Counted from the stretch's first letter, positions 26,443 to 38,858 are shown. The stretch is 64,000 nucleotides of DNA from Flavimobilis rhizosphaerae (GCF_014852685.1 NZ_JACZDF010000008.1:1-64000); one strand, 5' to 3'. Notes: generated by a model not told the origin, from the letters alone. Program-made: numbers and translations.

Positions 26443-27791
26443 CTTCCCCCCGTCCGTCCCGCGGCGCCCGCCGCACATCGTCGGACGACTCCCGTCGCGG
26501 CACCCCACGCCGGAACCCGCGCCCGCCGCGGGCTGCTGCGCCTGCCGACCTCCCGCTCGTCGAGGTCGAGGTCGGGCCGGTCGCGCACGGCGGCCACTGC
26601 GTCGCGCGGCACGAGGGCCGTGTGATCTTCGTGCGGCACGCGCTGCCGGGGGAGCGGGTCCGCGTGAGGCTTGTCCAGGCAGGTGAGAAGGATCGCTTCT
26701 GGCGCGGTGACGCGGTCGAGGTCCTCGAGGCGAGCCCCGACCGGGTCGCGGCCGCGTGGCCCGAGGCCGGACCGGGCGGTGTGGGCGGGGGCGAGCTCTC
26801 GCACGTCGCGCTGCCTGCCCAGCGTGCGTGGAAGGCGACGGTCGTCGCGGAGCAGCTCGCGCGCATCGCGGGGCTCGGCCGCGACGTGATGGTCGAGGCA
26901 GCGCCGGGCGACGACGAGCGCGGCGGGCTCGGCTGGCGCACACGCATCGACCTCGTGGCCGACGACGAGGGGCGAGCGGGCATGCTCGGGTACCGCTCGC
27001 ACGACGTCCACGCGCTGCGTGCGATGCCGCTTGCGACCGAGGGCGTTACGGAGCTGGCGCGGGCCGAGGGCGTCTTCTCGCGCCGGTGGCGGCCAGGGTC
27101 GCGGCTCGAGCTCGTGGCACCCGCGGGCGGCGCTCCGGGACTTCTGCTCGTCGACGGCGTCCCGGGCCATCTCGGTGTGCCGGACCAGCGGCCCAACGCC
27201 CGCCGCACGGTCGTCGAGACGGTGGCGGTGGGTGGCCGCGACTACGCGTACCGGGTCGCGGCCGACGGCTTCTGGCAGGTGCACCGCGAGGCTCCGGGCC
27301 TGCTCGCGTCGGCGGTGCTCGACGCGGTCGGCGACGTCGACGGTGGGCGGGTCGTCGACCTCTTCTCGGGGGCCGGGCTCTTTTCTGCGCCGCTCGCGGA
27401 CGCGGTGGGTGCCGCGGGCCGTGTCGTCACGGTCGAGGGCGACGAGCGGGCGGTGCGCGACGCGCGCCGGGCGCTCCACGAGGCGTCGCACGTCGAGCTC
27501 CACGTCGGTGACGTGGCGCAGGTGCTCGCGTCGGGCGAGCACGGTGCGTCGGGGGGAGCGGACGTCGTCGTGCTCGACCCGCCGCGCGCGGGTGCCGGTC
27601 GCCGTGTCCTCGACGCGGTCGTGGCGCTCGCGCCGCGGCGCGTCGTCCACGTGGCGTGCGACCCGGCGTCGCTCGCCCGGGACGTCGGGCTGCTCGGCGA
27701 GGCGGGTTATGTGCTGTCGGGCCTGCGAGCCTTCGACCTGTTCCCGATGACGCACCACGTCGAGTGCGTCGCGGTCCTCGACCGCGCGTGA
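26439..27791 (+). CDS. TrmA/RlmC/RlmD-family RNA (uracil-C5) methyltransferase
   Basis: This 450-residue protein has a basic N-terminal tail (about 1-37), a TRAM RNA-binding domain (about 40-105), a linker, then a SAM-dependent Rossmann domain. It shows DGFWQVHREAP, VVDLFSGAGLFSAPLA (SAM site), VVLDPPRAGAG (motif IV) and HVACDPASLARD with the catalytic Cys. It should methylate C5 of a uridine in tRNA or 23S rRNA. The [4Fe-4S] Cys cluster of RlmD-type enzymes is absent: the place usually reading CP.AGPGG.GGC reads WPEAGPGGVGGG. It is homologous to Rv2689c and translationally coupled to the permease. Confidence 0.9.
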   Translation: MTSPRPSRGARRTSSDDSRRGTPRRNPRPPRAAAPADLPLVEVEVGPVAHGGHCVARHEGRVIFVRHALPGERVRVRLVQAGEKDRFWRGDAVEVLEASPDRVAAAWPEAGPGGVGGGELSHVALPAQRAWKATVVAEQLARIAGLGRDVMVEAAPGDDERGGLGWRTRIDLVADDEGRAGMLGYRSHDVHALRAMPLATEGVTELARAEGVFSRRWRPGSRLELVAPAGGAPGLLLVDGVPGHLGVPDQRPNARRTVVETVAVGGRDYAYRVAADGFWQVHREAPGLLASAVLDAVGDVDGGRVVDLFSGAGLFSAPLADAVGAAGRVVTVEGDERAVRDARRALHEASHVELHVGDVAQVLASGEHGASGGADVVVLDPPRAGAGRRVLDAVVALAPRRVVHVACDPASLARDVGLLGEAGYVLSGLRAFDLFPMTHHVECVAVLDRA

Positions 27792-27868
27792 CCGGAGGCG
27801 TGGGGGAACGCCCGCGACGAGACGTCCGGCTGCTGGGACGATGAGGAATAACGTCAGCACGACGTGAC

Positions 27869-27888
27869 TTATCTTGACGTCAAGATAA
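27869..27888 (+). promoter_or_regulatory. 20-bp perfect palindrome in the aconitase promoter region
   Basis: TTATCTTGACGTCAAGATAA is its own reverse complement. It lies about 140 bp upstream of the acnA GTG and immediately before TAGAGT (27893-27898), a plausible -10 box. The symmetry and AT-rich ends suggest a dimeric winged-helix (MarR/TetR-type) operator; TamR-type MarR regulators act on aconitase promoters in Streptomyces. No candidate regulator is adjacent. Confidence 0.65.
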
Positions 27889-28025
27889 ATGGTAGAGTGG
27901 AGCGACCGCGGACACCGTCGAGGCCGACGTGCGCCCACGGTCGACGCGGGGCCCGCCCCGCACGCCCAGACCCGTGAGCGGTGCACTCGCACGCCACGGA
28001 CGATCGTGAGGAGTGAGGAGTCATC

Positions 28026-30782
<2,757 letters not shown>

Positions 30783-30799
30783 CGCACGCACCACCCGCC

Positions 30800-30827
30800 G
30801 GGGCGTCCACCGCACGGTGGACGCCCC
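30800..30827 (+). terminator. Terminator after acnA
   Basis: GGGGCGTCCACC pairs perfectly with GGTGGACGCCCC around a GCAC loop, 18 nt past the acnA stop. Confidence 0.85.
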
Positions 30828-31013
30828 GTCGGCGTCCTGCCGCCGTGTGGTGGCGGGGGCGTCGCCGGCTCTGCGCTGCACCCGGCGCCGGTCGCGCCGT
30901 CGTGTCCCGGACTGAGGTCGTCCTCGGCGAGGCTGACGTGTGGCGTGCGACGGTGGGCTGACCTGCGTGTCGACGACCTGCAAGCACGAGCGTCGTCACG
31001 ACACAGAGCGGTC

Positions 31014-32354
31014 ATGACGAGCAATGGTGGAGCGGGCCGGTCACGACGCCGCGCGGCAGCGTGGGTGATCATGGCGATGGGAGCGGCGAGCATGCTCAGC
31101 GGATGTGCCGGCGGGATCGACACGGTCGGACCGGGTGGCGACCGCGGCGCGGTCGGACTCCATGTCGGGGCCGGTACGCGCCTCGTCGCGGACCCGGGGG
31201 CAGACGTCGGTCCGGTCGTCGACGCGACCTGGTCGCTCGGCCTTGCGGCGCTCAGTGCCGCCGAGCCGGGTGCGGGCGTCGTCGTGTCGCCCTCGAGCCT
31301 CTACGTCGCGCTGTCGATGCTCGCCGACGGCGCGAGCGGTGTGGGCCTTGCCGCAACCGAGGACGTGCTCGGCGCGTCCGGCAGCGCCCGGCATGCGGCC
31401 GTCGTCGCGCTGCGCGGCTCGCTCGGAGACTACGAGGGCGACCCGGGGCTCGTCGGCGGGGACGAGCTGCCCGAGCGTCCTGTCGTCCACCAGGCGAGCC
31501 AGCTCGTCGTCGACGACGACGAGCGCGCGGCGGAGGGTTACCTCGACACGCTGTGGCAGGTCTACGGCGCGGGCGTTCTCCGCACCGACCTCGCGACGGA
31601 CGACGGGCTCCACCCGCTGCACGCCTGGGTGTCCGAGCACACGGGCGGCCTCGTGGAACGCTCGGCCATGACCCCGAGCCCGGACCTTGTCATGGTCCTC
31701 CAGGACGCCGTGGCGCTCGCCGCGCGCTGGGAGCGGCCCTTCGACGCCCGGCTGACATCGGACGCGCCGTTCCACCTGACCGACGGCACGGTCACGCAGG
31801 TCGCGACGATGCGCGGGGAGCTCGAGGCGGCCCACGCCGCGGTCGACGGGTGGCAGGCGGTCCGCCTGCGCTACGCGACGACGGACGGGCCCGGCCTGCA
31901 CACCGACGTCGTCCTGCCACCCGAGGACACCGACGTCCGACGCCCTGACCGTGCCGTTCTCGGCAGGCTCACGGCGGCGCTCGATGCTGCCAAGCCCTCA
32001 GCGGTCGAGCTGTGGCTGCCGAAGGTGGACCTCGAGAGCAGGGTCGACCTTGTGGGAGCCCTCAAGGCGGCGGGGCTCGGCCACCTCGTGTCCGAGGAAC
32101 GCTCTGGCATCGACCAGATTCTCGCGGAGCAGGCACGCCCCGGGTCCGTCGACCAGGCGGTGCAGCAGGCCGTCCTGCGGCTCGACGAGGACGGCACGCG
32201 CGCCGCGGCGGTCACCGAGATCGGCGTGCGCGTCGTGAGCGCACCCGTGACACCCCCGACGACGCTGCGTGTCGACCGGCCGTTCCTCGTCACCGTGTCC
32301 GACTCGACGACGGGCTGGCCCGTCCTCCTTGCGGCGGTCGACGACCCACGCTGA
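31014..32354 (+). CDS. Serpin-family lipoprotein (predicted serine-protease inhibitor)
   Basis: This 446-residue protein has an Arg-rich n-region, hydrophobic core and lipobox LSGC (C31), so it should be a membrane-anchored lipoprotein outside the cell. The serpin fold is shown by VVVSPSSLYVALSMLADGAS near 95, helix-F/sheet motifs, and the C-terminal PFLVTVSDSTTGWPVLLAAVDDP block. The hinge EDGTRAAAVT (392-401) has the small residues (T395 at P14, Ala at P12-P10) needed for loop insertion. Counting from P17 = E392 puts the scissile P1-P1' bond at V408-S409, suggesting an elastase- or subtilisin-like target. Bacterial serpins are uncommon; a role against host, predator or self proteases is inferred. 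Confidence 0.88.
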   Translation: MTSNGGAGRSRRRAAAWVIMAMGAASMLSGCAGGIDTVGPGGDRGAVGLHVGAGTRLVADPGADVGPVVDATWSLGLAALSAAEPGAGVVVSPSSLYVALSMLADGASGVGLAATEDVLGASGSARHAAVVALRGSLGDYEGDPGLVGGDELPERPVVHQASQLVVDDDERAAEGYLDTLWQVYGAGVLRTDLATDDGLHPLHAWVSEHTGGLVERSAMTPSPDLVMVLQDAVALAARWERPFDARLTSDAPFHLTDGTVTQVATMRGELEAAHAAVDGWQAVRLRYATTDGPGLHTDVVLPPEDTDVRRPDRAVLGRLTAALDAAKPSAVELWLPKVDLESRVDLVGALKAAGLGHLVSEERSGIDQILAEQARPGSVDQAVQQAVLRLDEDGTRAAAVTEIGVRVVSAPVTPPTTLRVDRPFLVTVSDSTTGWPVLLAAVDDPR

Positions 32355-32366
32355 CCGAGCGTCGAC

Positions 32367-32399
32367 CTCACCTGCGCGTGCGGAGCACCCGCAGGTGAG
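32367..32399 (+). terminator. Terminator after the serpin gene
   Basis: The arms CTCACCTGCG (32367-32376) and CGCAGGTGAG (32390-32399) pair perfectly over 10 bp, with additional GTG/CAC pairing in the loop. Confidence 0.7.
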
Positions 32400-32446
32400 A
32401 CGTCCTCGCGCACGTCGCACCCTCGCCCGGGCGCGACGGACAAGGG

Positions 32447-32452
32447 CAGACT
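32447..32452 (+). promoter_or_regulatory. Candidate -10 box for the DUF1801 gene
   Basis: CAGACT, 6 nt before GTG 32459, with no other start signal. It differs from TANNNT only at position 1. Confidence 0.4.
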
Positions 32453-32458
32453 CCTCCT

Positions 32459-32893
32459 GTGACCGAGAACCTCACCCACCCGACCGACGCGGCCGTCGGT
32501 GCCTTCCTCGACGCGGTCGAGCATCCCGTCCGGCGTCGCGACGGCTGGCGCCTGCACGACCTCCTTGCGCGGCTCACGGGCGAGGAGGCGGTCATGTGGG
32601 GGCCGACGATCGTCGGCTTCGGCCGCTACACGTACGCCTACGACTCGGGGAGGACAGGAGAGGCTGCGGCCGCGAGCTTCTCCCCGCGCAAGGCCGCGAT
32701 GACGATCTACCTCCCCGAGGGAACGGGCCCGCACGCGGAACGCCTCGCGAGGCTCGGCCCGCACCGGGCGTCGAAGGCCTGCGTGTACGTGACGAACCTC
32801 GACAGGGTCGACATGGACGTCCTCGAGGAGATGCTCCGCGCCTCGTACGCGACCGTGACGCGCGGGGTCATGGACCACCACGCGGAGGGCTGA
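32459..32893 (+). CDS. DUF1801 domain protein
   Basis: This 144-residue small soluble protein has a helical N-terminus (VGAFLDAVEHPVRRRDGWRLHDLLARLTG), then the conserved MWGPTIVGFGRYTYAYDSGRTGE block and YLPEGTGPHAERLARLGPHRASKACVYVTNLDRVD, all typical of DUF1801 (YdhG-like) proteins. Its biochemical role is not established. It stands alone between a terminator and a converging gene. Confidence 0.85.
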   Translation: MTENLTHPTDAAVGAFLDAVEHPVRRRDGWRLHDLLARLTGEEAVMWGPTIVGFGRYTYAYDSGRTGEAAAASFSPRKAAMTIYLPEGTGPHAERLARLGPHRASKACVYVTNLDRVDMDVLEEMLRASYATVTRGVMDHHAEG

Positions 32894-32989
32894 TCGCGGA
32901 CGCGGCACACGGTGCGGGAACCGTCGCCGGGACGCCACCACGGGCCCGGCCTCACGAGCCACCGGGGCACGTCCCACGAGGGCCCCGAG

Positions 32990-33988
32990 TCAGCGTGAGC
33001 CCGTCGGCGCCCGCAGCCCGAGCAGCTCGGCGAGCGCGCCGGTCGCGAGCGCATGGTACCCGGTGCCGGGTGCGGCATGCTCGGCCATGGCCGTCGCCAT
33101 GCTGAGCGCCCACGCCCGGGCACGTGCGCGCGCCGCCGCGTCCTCGACGACGGGGTGGTGGCCCGCGCGGAGCCGGTCCCAGAACCGCTGGCGGGCGCCC
33201 GCGTCGAGGACGAGCCACGCGGCTGCGAGGTCCGTCGCGGGGTCGCCCGCGGTGATGTCGCCCCAGTCGACGACGGCGGCAAGTGCGGGCGCCGCGCCAG
33301 GCGTCGCGACGAGGTTCGCGGCGTGGAGGCCGCCGTGCACCCACGACGGTGGTCCCGTGTGGACCGGGGCTGGGAGGCTGTCGTCCCACAGGCGCTCGAG
33401 CGCCGCGCGGATGGCAGCGACCGGTGCGCGACCGTCGTCGACCGACGTCGGCACGAGCCCCGACGTCGTGAGGTACCCGCCCGGCGCGGCAAGACGGGCG
33501 AGACGCTCCCGCACGGCGCCGGAGCGCGTCGCGAGCGGGACCCCGCGCACGGGGTTGTGCGGTGCGTCCGCGGGAGCGGGCGTGTGGAGCGCGACGAGGA
33601 CGTCGGCGAGCGGCTCCGCGAGCGGCGCGCGGGCCGCACGCTCGAGCTCGGCCACGACGACGCCCTCGGTCCACGGCACGACCGCCCACACCCACGGGTA
33701 CCCGAGCGCGGCCGACGGCCTCCCCGCGCGCACGGCCCTGGGGACGGGGACGGGCAGCCGCGGGGCGAGGACGGGCAGCGCCCGCAGCTCGTGCTCGACG
33801 AGCCGCGCGGCCTCGGTGCGCCGGGGCACCCGCACCGCGAGGTCGTCGCCGAGGCGCAGGACGACGTTGTCCCAGCCGTGCGCGACGACGGTGAGCGGCA
33901 GGTCGGCGAGGTCCGGGTGCTGCTCAGCGAGCAGGCTGCGTACGAGGTCGACCGTGACGTCGACGTCGGCGGGCGGTGCCTGTGTCAC
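32990..33988 (-). CDS. Aminoglycoside-phosphotransferase-like protein with altered catalytic loop
   Basis: This 332-residue protein has the kinase fold of the APH/macrolide-phosphotransferase family: AVRVPRRTEAARLVEHELRALPVLA in the N-lobe, then the catalytic loop and the metal site VVDWGDITAGDPATDLA. The catalytic loop reads HGGLHAAN where family members have HGDLHxxN, so the catalytic Asp is Gly (codon at 33329-33331, minus strand). It may be a pseudokinase or have shifted chemistry. GTG start overlapping the NUDIX stop by 4 nt (GTGA), so both are made from one mRNA. Confidence 0.82.
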   Translation of the reverse strand: MTQAPPADVDVTVDLVRSLLAEQHPDLADLPLTVVAHGWDNVVLRLGDDLAVRVPRRTEAARLVEHELRALPVLAPRLPVPVPRAVRAGRPSAALGYPWVWAVVPWTEGVVVAELERAARAPLAEPLADVLVALHTPAPADAPHNPVRGVPLATRSGAVRERLARLAAPGGYLTTSGLVPTSVDDGRAPVAAIRAALERLWDDSLPAPVHTGPPSWVHGGLHAANLVATPGAAPALAAVVDWGDITAGDPATDLAAAWLVLDAGARQRFWDRLRAGHHPVVEDAAARARARAWALSMATAMAEHAAPGTGYHALATGALAELLGLRAPTGSR

Positions 33989-34662
33989 GCGTCGACCTCG
34001 ACGAGCCGCGCGTGGTCCCACGGCTCGTCCCAGCCGAGCGCCCCGAGCAGCTCGGTGAGGACGAGCGCGGTGAAGCCCCACACGAGGTTGTCTCCGACGA
34101 GGAACGCGGGGCCCCGGTACGTGCGCGCGCCGCGCGTGAGGGTCGCGGTCCGCCGGTGGGCGGGGTCGACGAGATCCGCGACGGGTGCGCGGAAGACCTG
34201 TGCGGACTCGCCGTGGTCGACGACCGCGACGGGCGTGGGCCGCGCCCACCAGGCGAGGACGGGGGTGACGAGGTGGTCGCTCACGGGCAGCGGCAGCGTG
34301 CCGAGCGTCCCGAGGACCTCGACGCCCGCCGGGTCGAGCCCGGTCTCCTCCTCGGCCTCGCGCAGCGCGGCCGCGACCGGGCCGGAGTCCTCGGGGTCCT
34401 GCCGTCCGCCGGGGAACGCGACCTGTCCTGCGTGCTGCCGGAGGGTCGCGGCGCGCCGCACGAGGAGCACGTCGAGGTCAGCCGGGACGAGCGGCGTATC
34501 GTGCTGCGCCGGCACGCCGTCGAGCCGGCCGAGCAGGACGAGGACCGACGCTGGTCGCTGCCCGGGGCCGGTGTACACGACTGCGCCGGTGCGCGCGCCC
34601 CAGTCGACCCCGGTGCGTGCGAGGGCCCGGAGCTGGCCGAGGGCGTCGTCGGTCGTCGTCAC
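33985..34662 (-). CDS. NUDIX hydrolase, CoA-diphosphatase-like
   Basis: This 225-residue protein contains a complete NUDIX box, GGRQDPEDSGPVAAALREAEEETGL, near residues 86-110, binding Mg2+ for diphosphate hydrolysis. The preceding LRQHAGQVAFPGG segment is the pattern of the CoA-pyrophosphatase (NudL, UPF0035) branch, so CoA or acyl-CoA cleavage is the best guess. Leaderless GTG start. First gene of a two-gene unit with the APH-like protein. Confidence 0.88.
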   Translation of the reverse strand: MTTTDDALGQLRALARTGVDWGARTGAVVYTGPGQRPASVLVLLGRLDGVPAQHDTPLVPADLDVLLVRRAATLRQHAGQVAFPGGRQDPEDSGPVAAALREAEEETGLDPAGVEVLGTLGTLPLPVSDHLVTPVLAWWARPTPVAVVDHGESAQVFRAPVADLVDPAHRRTATLTRGARTYRGPAFLVGDNLVWGFTALVLTELLGALGWDEPWDHARLVEVDA

Positions 34663-34668
34663 GCCTCG

Positions 34669-34674
34669 ACCCTA
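34669..34674 (-). promoter_or_regulatory. Candidate -10 box of the NUDIX transcript
   Basis: TAGGGT (minus strand), 6 nt before GTG 34662, with no Shine-Dalgarno sequence. It lies back-to-back with the TAGCGT promoter 34 bp away. Confidence 0.5.
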
Positions 34675-34707
34675 CGTCGCCCGGTGGTGGGGTGAAGGGG
34701 CGCGCGC

Positions 34708-34713
34708 TAGCGT
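34708..34713 (+). promoter_or_regulatory. Candidate -10 box of the 25-aa ORF/methyltransferase transcript
   Basis: TAGCGT, followed by 6 nt and the ATG of the small ORF at 34720. It predicts a leaderless mRNA. Confidence 0.5.
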
Positions 34714-34719
34714 CGGGCC

Positions 34720-34797
34720 ATGAAGATCGTCACGCGTGTCGCAGGTCAGGTCCTTGCCGTGGGCGCCGCTCTCGCCGTGCGTGCCGTCCGGCGATGA
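34720..34797 (+). CDS. 25-residue small ORF coupled to a methyltransferase gene
   Basis: The ORF reads MKIVTRVAGQVLAVGAALAV then RAVRR and stops in an ATGA overlap with the methyltransferase start. It is basic at both ends with a short hydrophobic centre, so it could be a small membrane-associated peptide or a leader whose translation delivers ribosomes to the next gene. A precisely placed leaderless promoter and the 4-nt overlap support real translation. The methyltransferase start itself has no good Shine-Dalgarno sequence. No family is recognised. Confidence 0.5.
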   Translation: MKIVTRVAGQVLAVGAALAVRAVRR

Positions 34798-35528
34798 CGC
34801 CGGCAGGCGGTGCCGGGGCGCGCCGCTTCGGCGAGGTCGCCGCGCTCTATGACGCGGTGAGGCCCGACTACCCTGCGGCAACCGTCGCGTTCCTCGTGGG
34901 TGACGCCCACCGTGTGCTCGACCTTGGTGCGGGTACCGGCAAGCTTGCGCGTGCTGTCGCGTCCCTCGGCCGTGAGGTCGTCGCGGTCGACCCCGACGCG
35001 CGGATGCTCGACATCCTCGGTGAGCGCCTCGACGTCGAACGGCACGTCGGCACGGCCGAACGCATCCCGCTGGCGGACGCGAGCGTCGACGCGGTCGTCG
35101 TCGGACAGGCGTGGCACTGGGTCGACGAGCCCGTCGCCGTGCGCGAGGTCGCGCGCGTGCTGCGCCCGGGCGGCACCCTCGGCGTCGTGTGGAACACGCG
35201 GGACGAGTCCGTGCCGTGGGTGCGCGAGCTCGGCCGGGTGTTCGGTGACGGCGTCGCGCCGCCCACCCGCGTCGCCGCACCCGAGCTCGGCGGCGTCTTG
35301 ACGACGCCCGAGCACCGTGCGGAGAGGTGGACGCTCCCCATGTCGGTCGACGACCTCGTCGCCCTCGCCGCGACTCGGTCGTACGTCGTCGAGGCGGGCG
35401 AGGAGCGTCGTGCGCAGGTCGCTGCCGCGGTGCGTCGGCTCGCCGCGACGGTCGCGCCGCGGAGCGCCACCGACCCCCGCGTCGACCTCCCCTACGTCAC
35501 GGAGGCGTTCGTCGCCCGGCGTCGCTGA
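34794..35528 (+). CDS. Class I SAM-dependent methyltransferase
   Basis: This 244-residue protein starts MTPAGGAGARRFGEVAALYDAVRPDYPAA, a typical entry of UbiE/Tam-like methyltransferases. Motif I is VLDLGAGTGKLA near residue 41, motif II VVAVDPDARML near 63, and post-motif GQAWHWVD near 105 with LRPGGTLGVVWN. The QxxHW signature places it with small-molecule methyltransferases related to trans-aconitate methyltransferase, but the substrate is unknown. Translationally coupled to an upstream 25-aa ORF; converges on guaB1. Confidence 0.85.
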   Translation: MTPAGGAGARRFGEVAALYDAVRPDYPAATVAFLVGDAHRVLDLGAGTGKLARAVASLGREVVAVDPDARMLDILGERLDVERHVGTAERIPLADASVDAVVVGQAWHWVDEPVAVREVARVLRPGGTLGVVWNTRDESVPWVRELGRVFGDGVAPPTRVAAPELGGVLTTPEHRAERWTLPMSVDDLVALAATRSYVVEAGEERRAQVAAAVRRLAATVAPRSATDPRVDLPYVTEAFVARRR

Positions 35529-35546
35529 CGCCGGGCGACTGCCCGT

Positions 35547-37241
<1,695 letters not shown>

Positions 37242-37252
37242 TCAATGGACAT

Positions 37253-38506
37253 GTGGCCGAGACACTCATCCTCCTGCTGGTGATCATCACCGCTCTTGCC
37301 TTCGACTTCACGAACGGCTTTCACGACACGGGCAACGCGATGGCGACGTCGATCGCGACCGGTGCTCTCAAGCCCAAGGTCGCCGTGACGCTCTCCGCGG
37401 TCCTCAACCTCATCGGTGCCTTCCTCTCCGTCGCGGTCGCCGCGACGGTCGCCAAGGGCATCGTCAACCTCGAGGGCGTCGGTGGGCAGGACCTGCTCCG
37501 CATCGTCCTCGCCGGCCTCGTCGGTGCGATCCTCTGGAACGTCCTCACGTGGCTGCTCGGTATCCCGTCGAGCTCGTCGCACGCTCTCTTCGGCGGCCTC
37601 ATCGGTGCCGCGCTCGTCGCGCTCGGCACGTCGGGCGTCCTGTGGAACGGCGTTGTTGCGAAGATCGTCTTCCCCGCGCTGCTCGCCCCCGTCGTCGCGG
37701 GCGTTGTCGCCGGCATCGGCTCGTGGGTGGTCCACCGCATCGTCGCGACCGTCCCCGAGTCGACGCAGGAGAAGGGGTTCCGCTGGGGCCAGGTCGGCTC
37801 CGCGTCGCTCGTCTCGCTCGCGCACGGCACGAACGACGCGCAGAAGACGATGGGTGTCATCTTCCTGGCCCTCGTCGCGCACGGCTCCGTCACCGCCGAC
37901 GACACGATTCCGTTCTGGGTCATCGCCGCGTGCGCGATCGCGATCGGCCTCGGCACCTACCTCGGTGGGTGGCGCGTCATCCGCACCCTCGGCAAGGGTC
38001 TCGTCGAGATCTCGCCCGCGCAGGGCATGGCGGCCGAGACCTCGTCGGCCGCGATCATCCTCACCTCCTCGAGCCTCGGCCTGCCGCTGTCGACGACGCA
38101 CGTCGCAACCGGCTCGATCCTCGGCTCGGGCGTCGGCCGCCCGGGTGCCCAGGTTCGCTGGGGCGTCGCCGGCCGCATGGGTGTCGCGTGGCTCGTCACG
38201 CTCCCCGCTGCCGCAGCGATGGGCGCGGTCGCCTGGGGGATCGCACACCTCATCGGTGGTGCGACGGGCATGCTCGTGGTCTTCGCGATCCTCGTGGCCG
38301 GCTGCTTCGCGATGTGGCTGCGCTCGCGCCGGGCCCCGGTGAACCCGGACAACGTCAACGCCGACTGGGAGGAGGGCCTCGAGCCCGCCGCCCAGCCCGC
38401 CGAAAAGCTCGCGACCGTCACCGTGCTCGACGAGGCCCCTGAGGTTCCGCTGCCGGCCGAGGACGCCGCCGAGCCCGCCCCCCGTCGCGTCGCGACCCCC
38501 GCCTGA
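37253..38506 (+). CDS. pitA: Low-affinity inorganic phosphate transporter PitA
   Basis: This 417-residue member of the PiT family (metal-phosphate:H+ symport) shows both duplicated signatures: FDFTNGFHDTGNAMATSIATGAL near residue 15 and SLAHGTNDAQKTMGVIF near 185. It has about ten transmembrane helices and a Pro/Ala/Glu-rich cytoplasmic tail of ~60 residues. GTG start. A PHO box upstream implies control by the PhoR-PhoP phosphate-starvation system. It is followed after 11 nt by a small membrane protein gene in the same unit. Confidence 0.93.
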   Translation: MAETLILLLVIITALAFDFTNGFHDTGNAMATSIATGALKPKVAVTLSAVLNLIGAFLSVAVAATVAKGIVNLEGVGGQDLLRIVLAGLVGAILWNVLTWLLGIPSSSSHALFGGLIGAALVALGTSGVLWNGVVAKIVFPALLAPVVAGVVAGIGSWVVHRIVATVPESTQEKGFRWGQVGSASLVSLAHGTNDAQKTMGVIFLALVAHGSVTADDTIPFWVIAACAIAIGLGTYLGGWRVIRTLGKGLVEISPAQGMAAETSSAAIILTSSSLGLPLSTTHVATGSILGSGVGRPGAQVRWGVAGRMGVAWLVTLPAAAAMGAVAWGIAHLIGGATGMLVVFAILVAGCFAMWLRSRRAPVNPDNVNADWEEGLEPAAQPAEKLATVTVLDEAPEVPLPAEDAAEPAPRRVATPA

Positions 38507-38517
38507 AAGGACGCCCC

Positions 38518-38757
38518 GTGGACTTCTCCGACATCGGTCTCTCGCTCGTCAAGGTCCTCGTCGTCGGCATCACGCTCGGCGCCGGCCTGCCCGCACTCTT
38601 CGCGCTCGGCCTCAAGGGCCTCGCCCGCACCGAGGCGCGTCCCGACGGCACCCTCGCGGTGACCGCCGGGGGCCGCGCCGTCGCCGGTCTGGCGTTCGGC
38701 GTCGTGAGCCTCGCCGTCATCGTCGGGATTCTCTGGATCGTCGCCGGCGGCCACTGA
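38518..38757 (+). CDS. Small membrane protein co-transcribed with pitA
   Basis: This 79-residue protein has GTG start behind GAAAGGACG. Two hydrophobic helices (about 9-33 and 56-76, ending VAGGH) flank a short hydrophilic loop ([16 protein letters not shown]). Small ORFs of this type follow pit genes in many actinobacteria; an accessory or stability role for PitA is an inference. A long perfect hairpin follows. Confidence 0.8.
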   Translation: MDFSDIGLSLVKVLVVGITLGAGLPALFALGLKGLARTEARPDGTLAVTAGGRAVAGLAFGVVSLAVIVGILWIVAGGH

Positions 38758-38794
38758 GTCCTCCGGCGCAGGTCCACGGATCTGCACCGCACCC

Positions 38795-38829
38795 CCACGG
38801 GACGTGCCGCACCGCGGCACGTCCCGTGG
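38795..38829 (+). terminator. Terminator of the pitA operon
   Basis: CCACGGGACGTGCCGC (38795-38810) pairs perfectly over 16 bp with 38814-38829 around an ACC loop, 37 nt beyond the stop. Confidence 0.85.
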
Positions 38830-38852
38830 CGCGTCCGCCGGTCGTCCCGTCG

Positions 38853-38858
38853 TAGAGT
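38853..38858 (+). promoter_or_regulatory. Candidate -10 box of dxs
   Basis: TAGAGT lies 24 bp after the pitA terminator. It would give a leader of about 60 nt before the dxs ATG. No good -35 box is visible. Confidence 0.4.
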
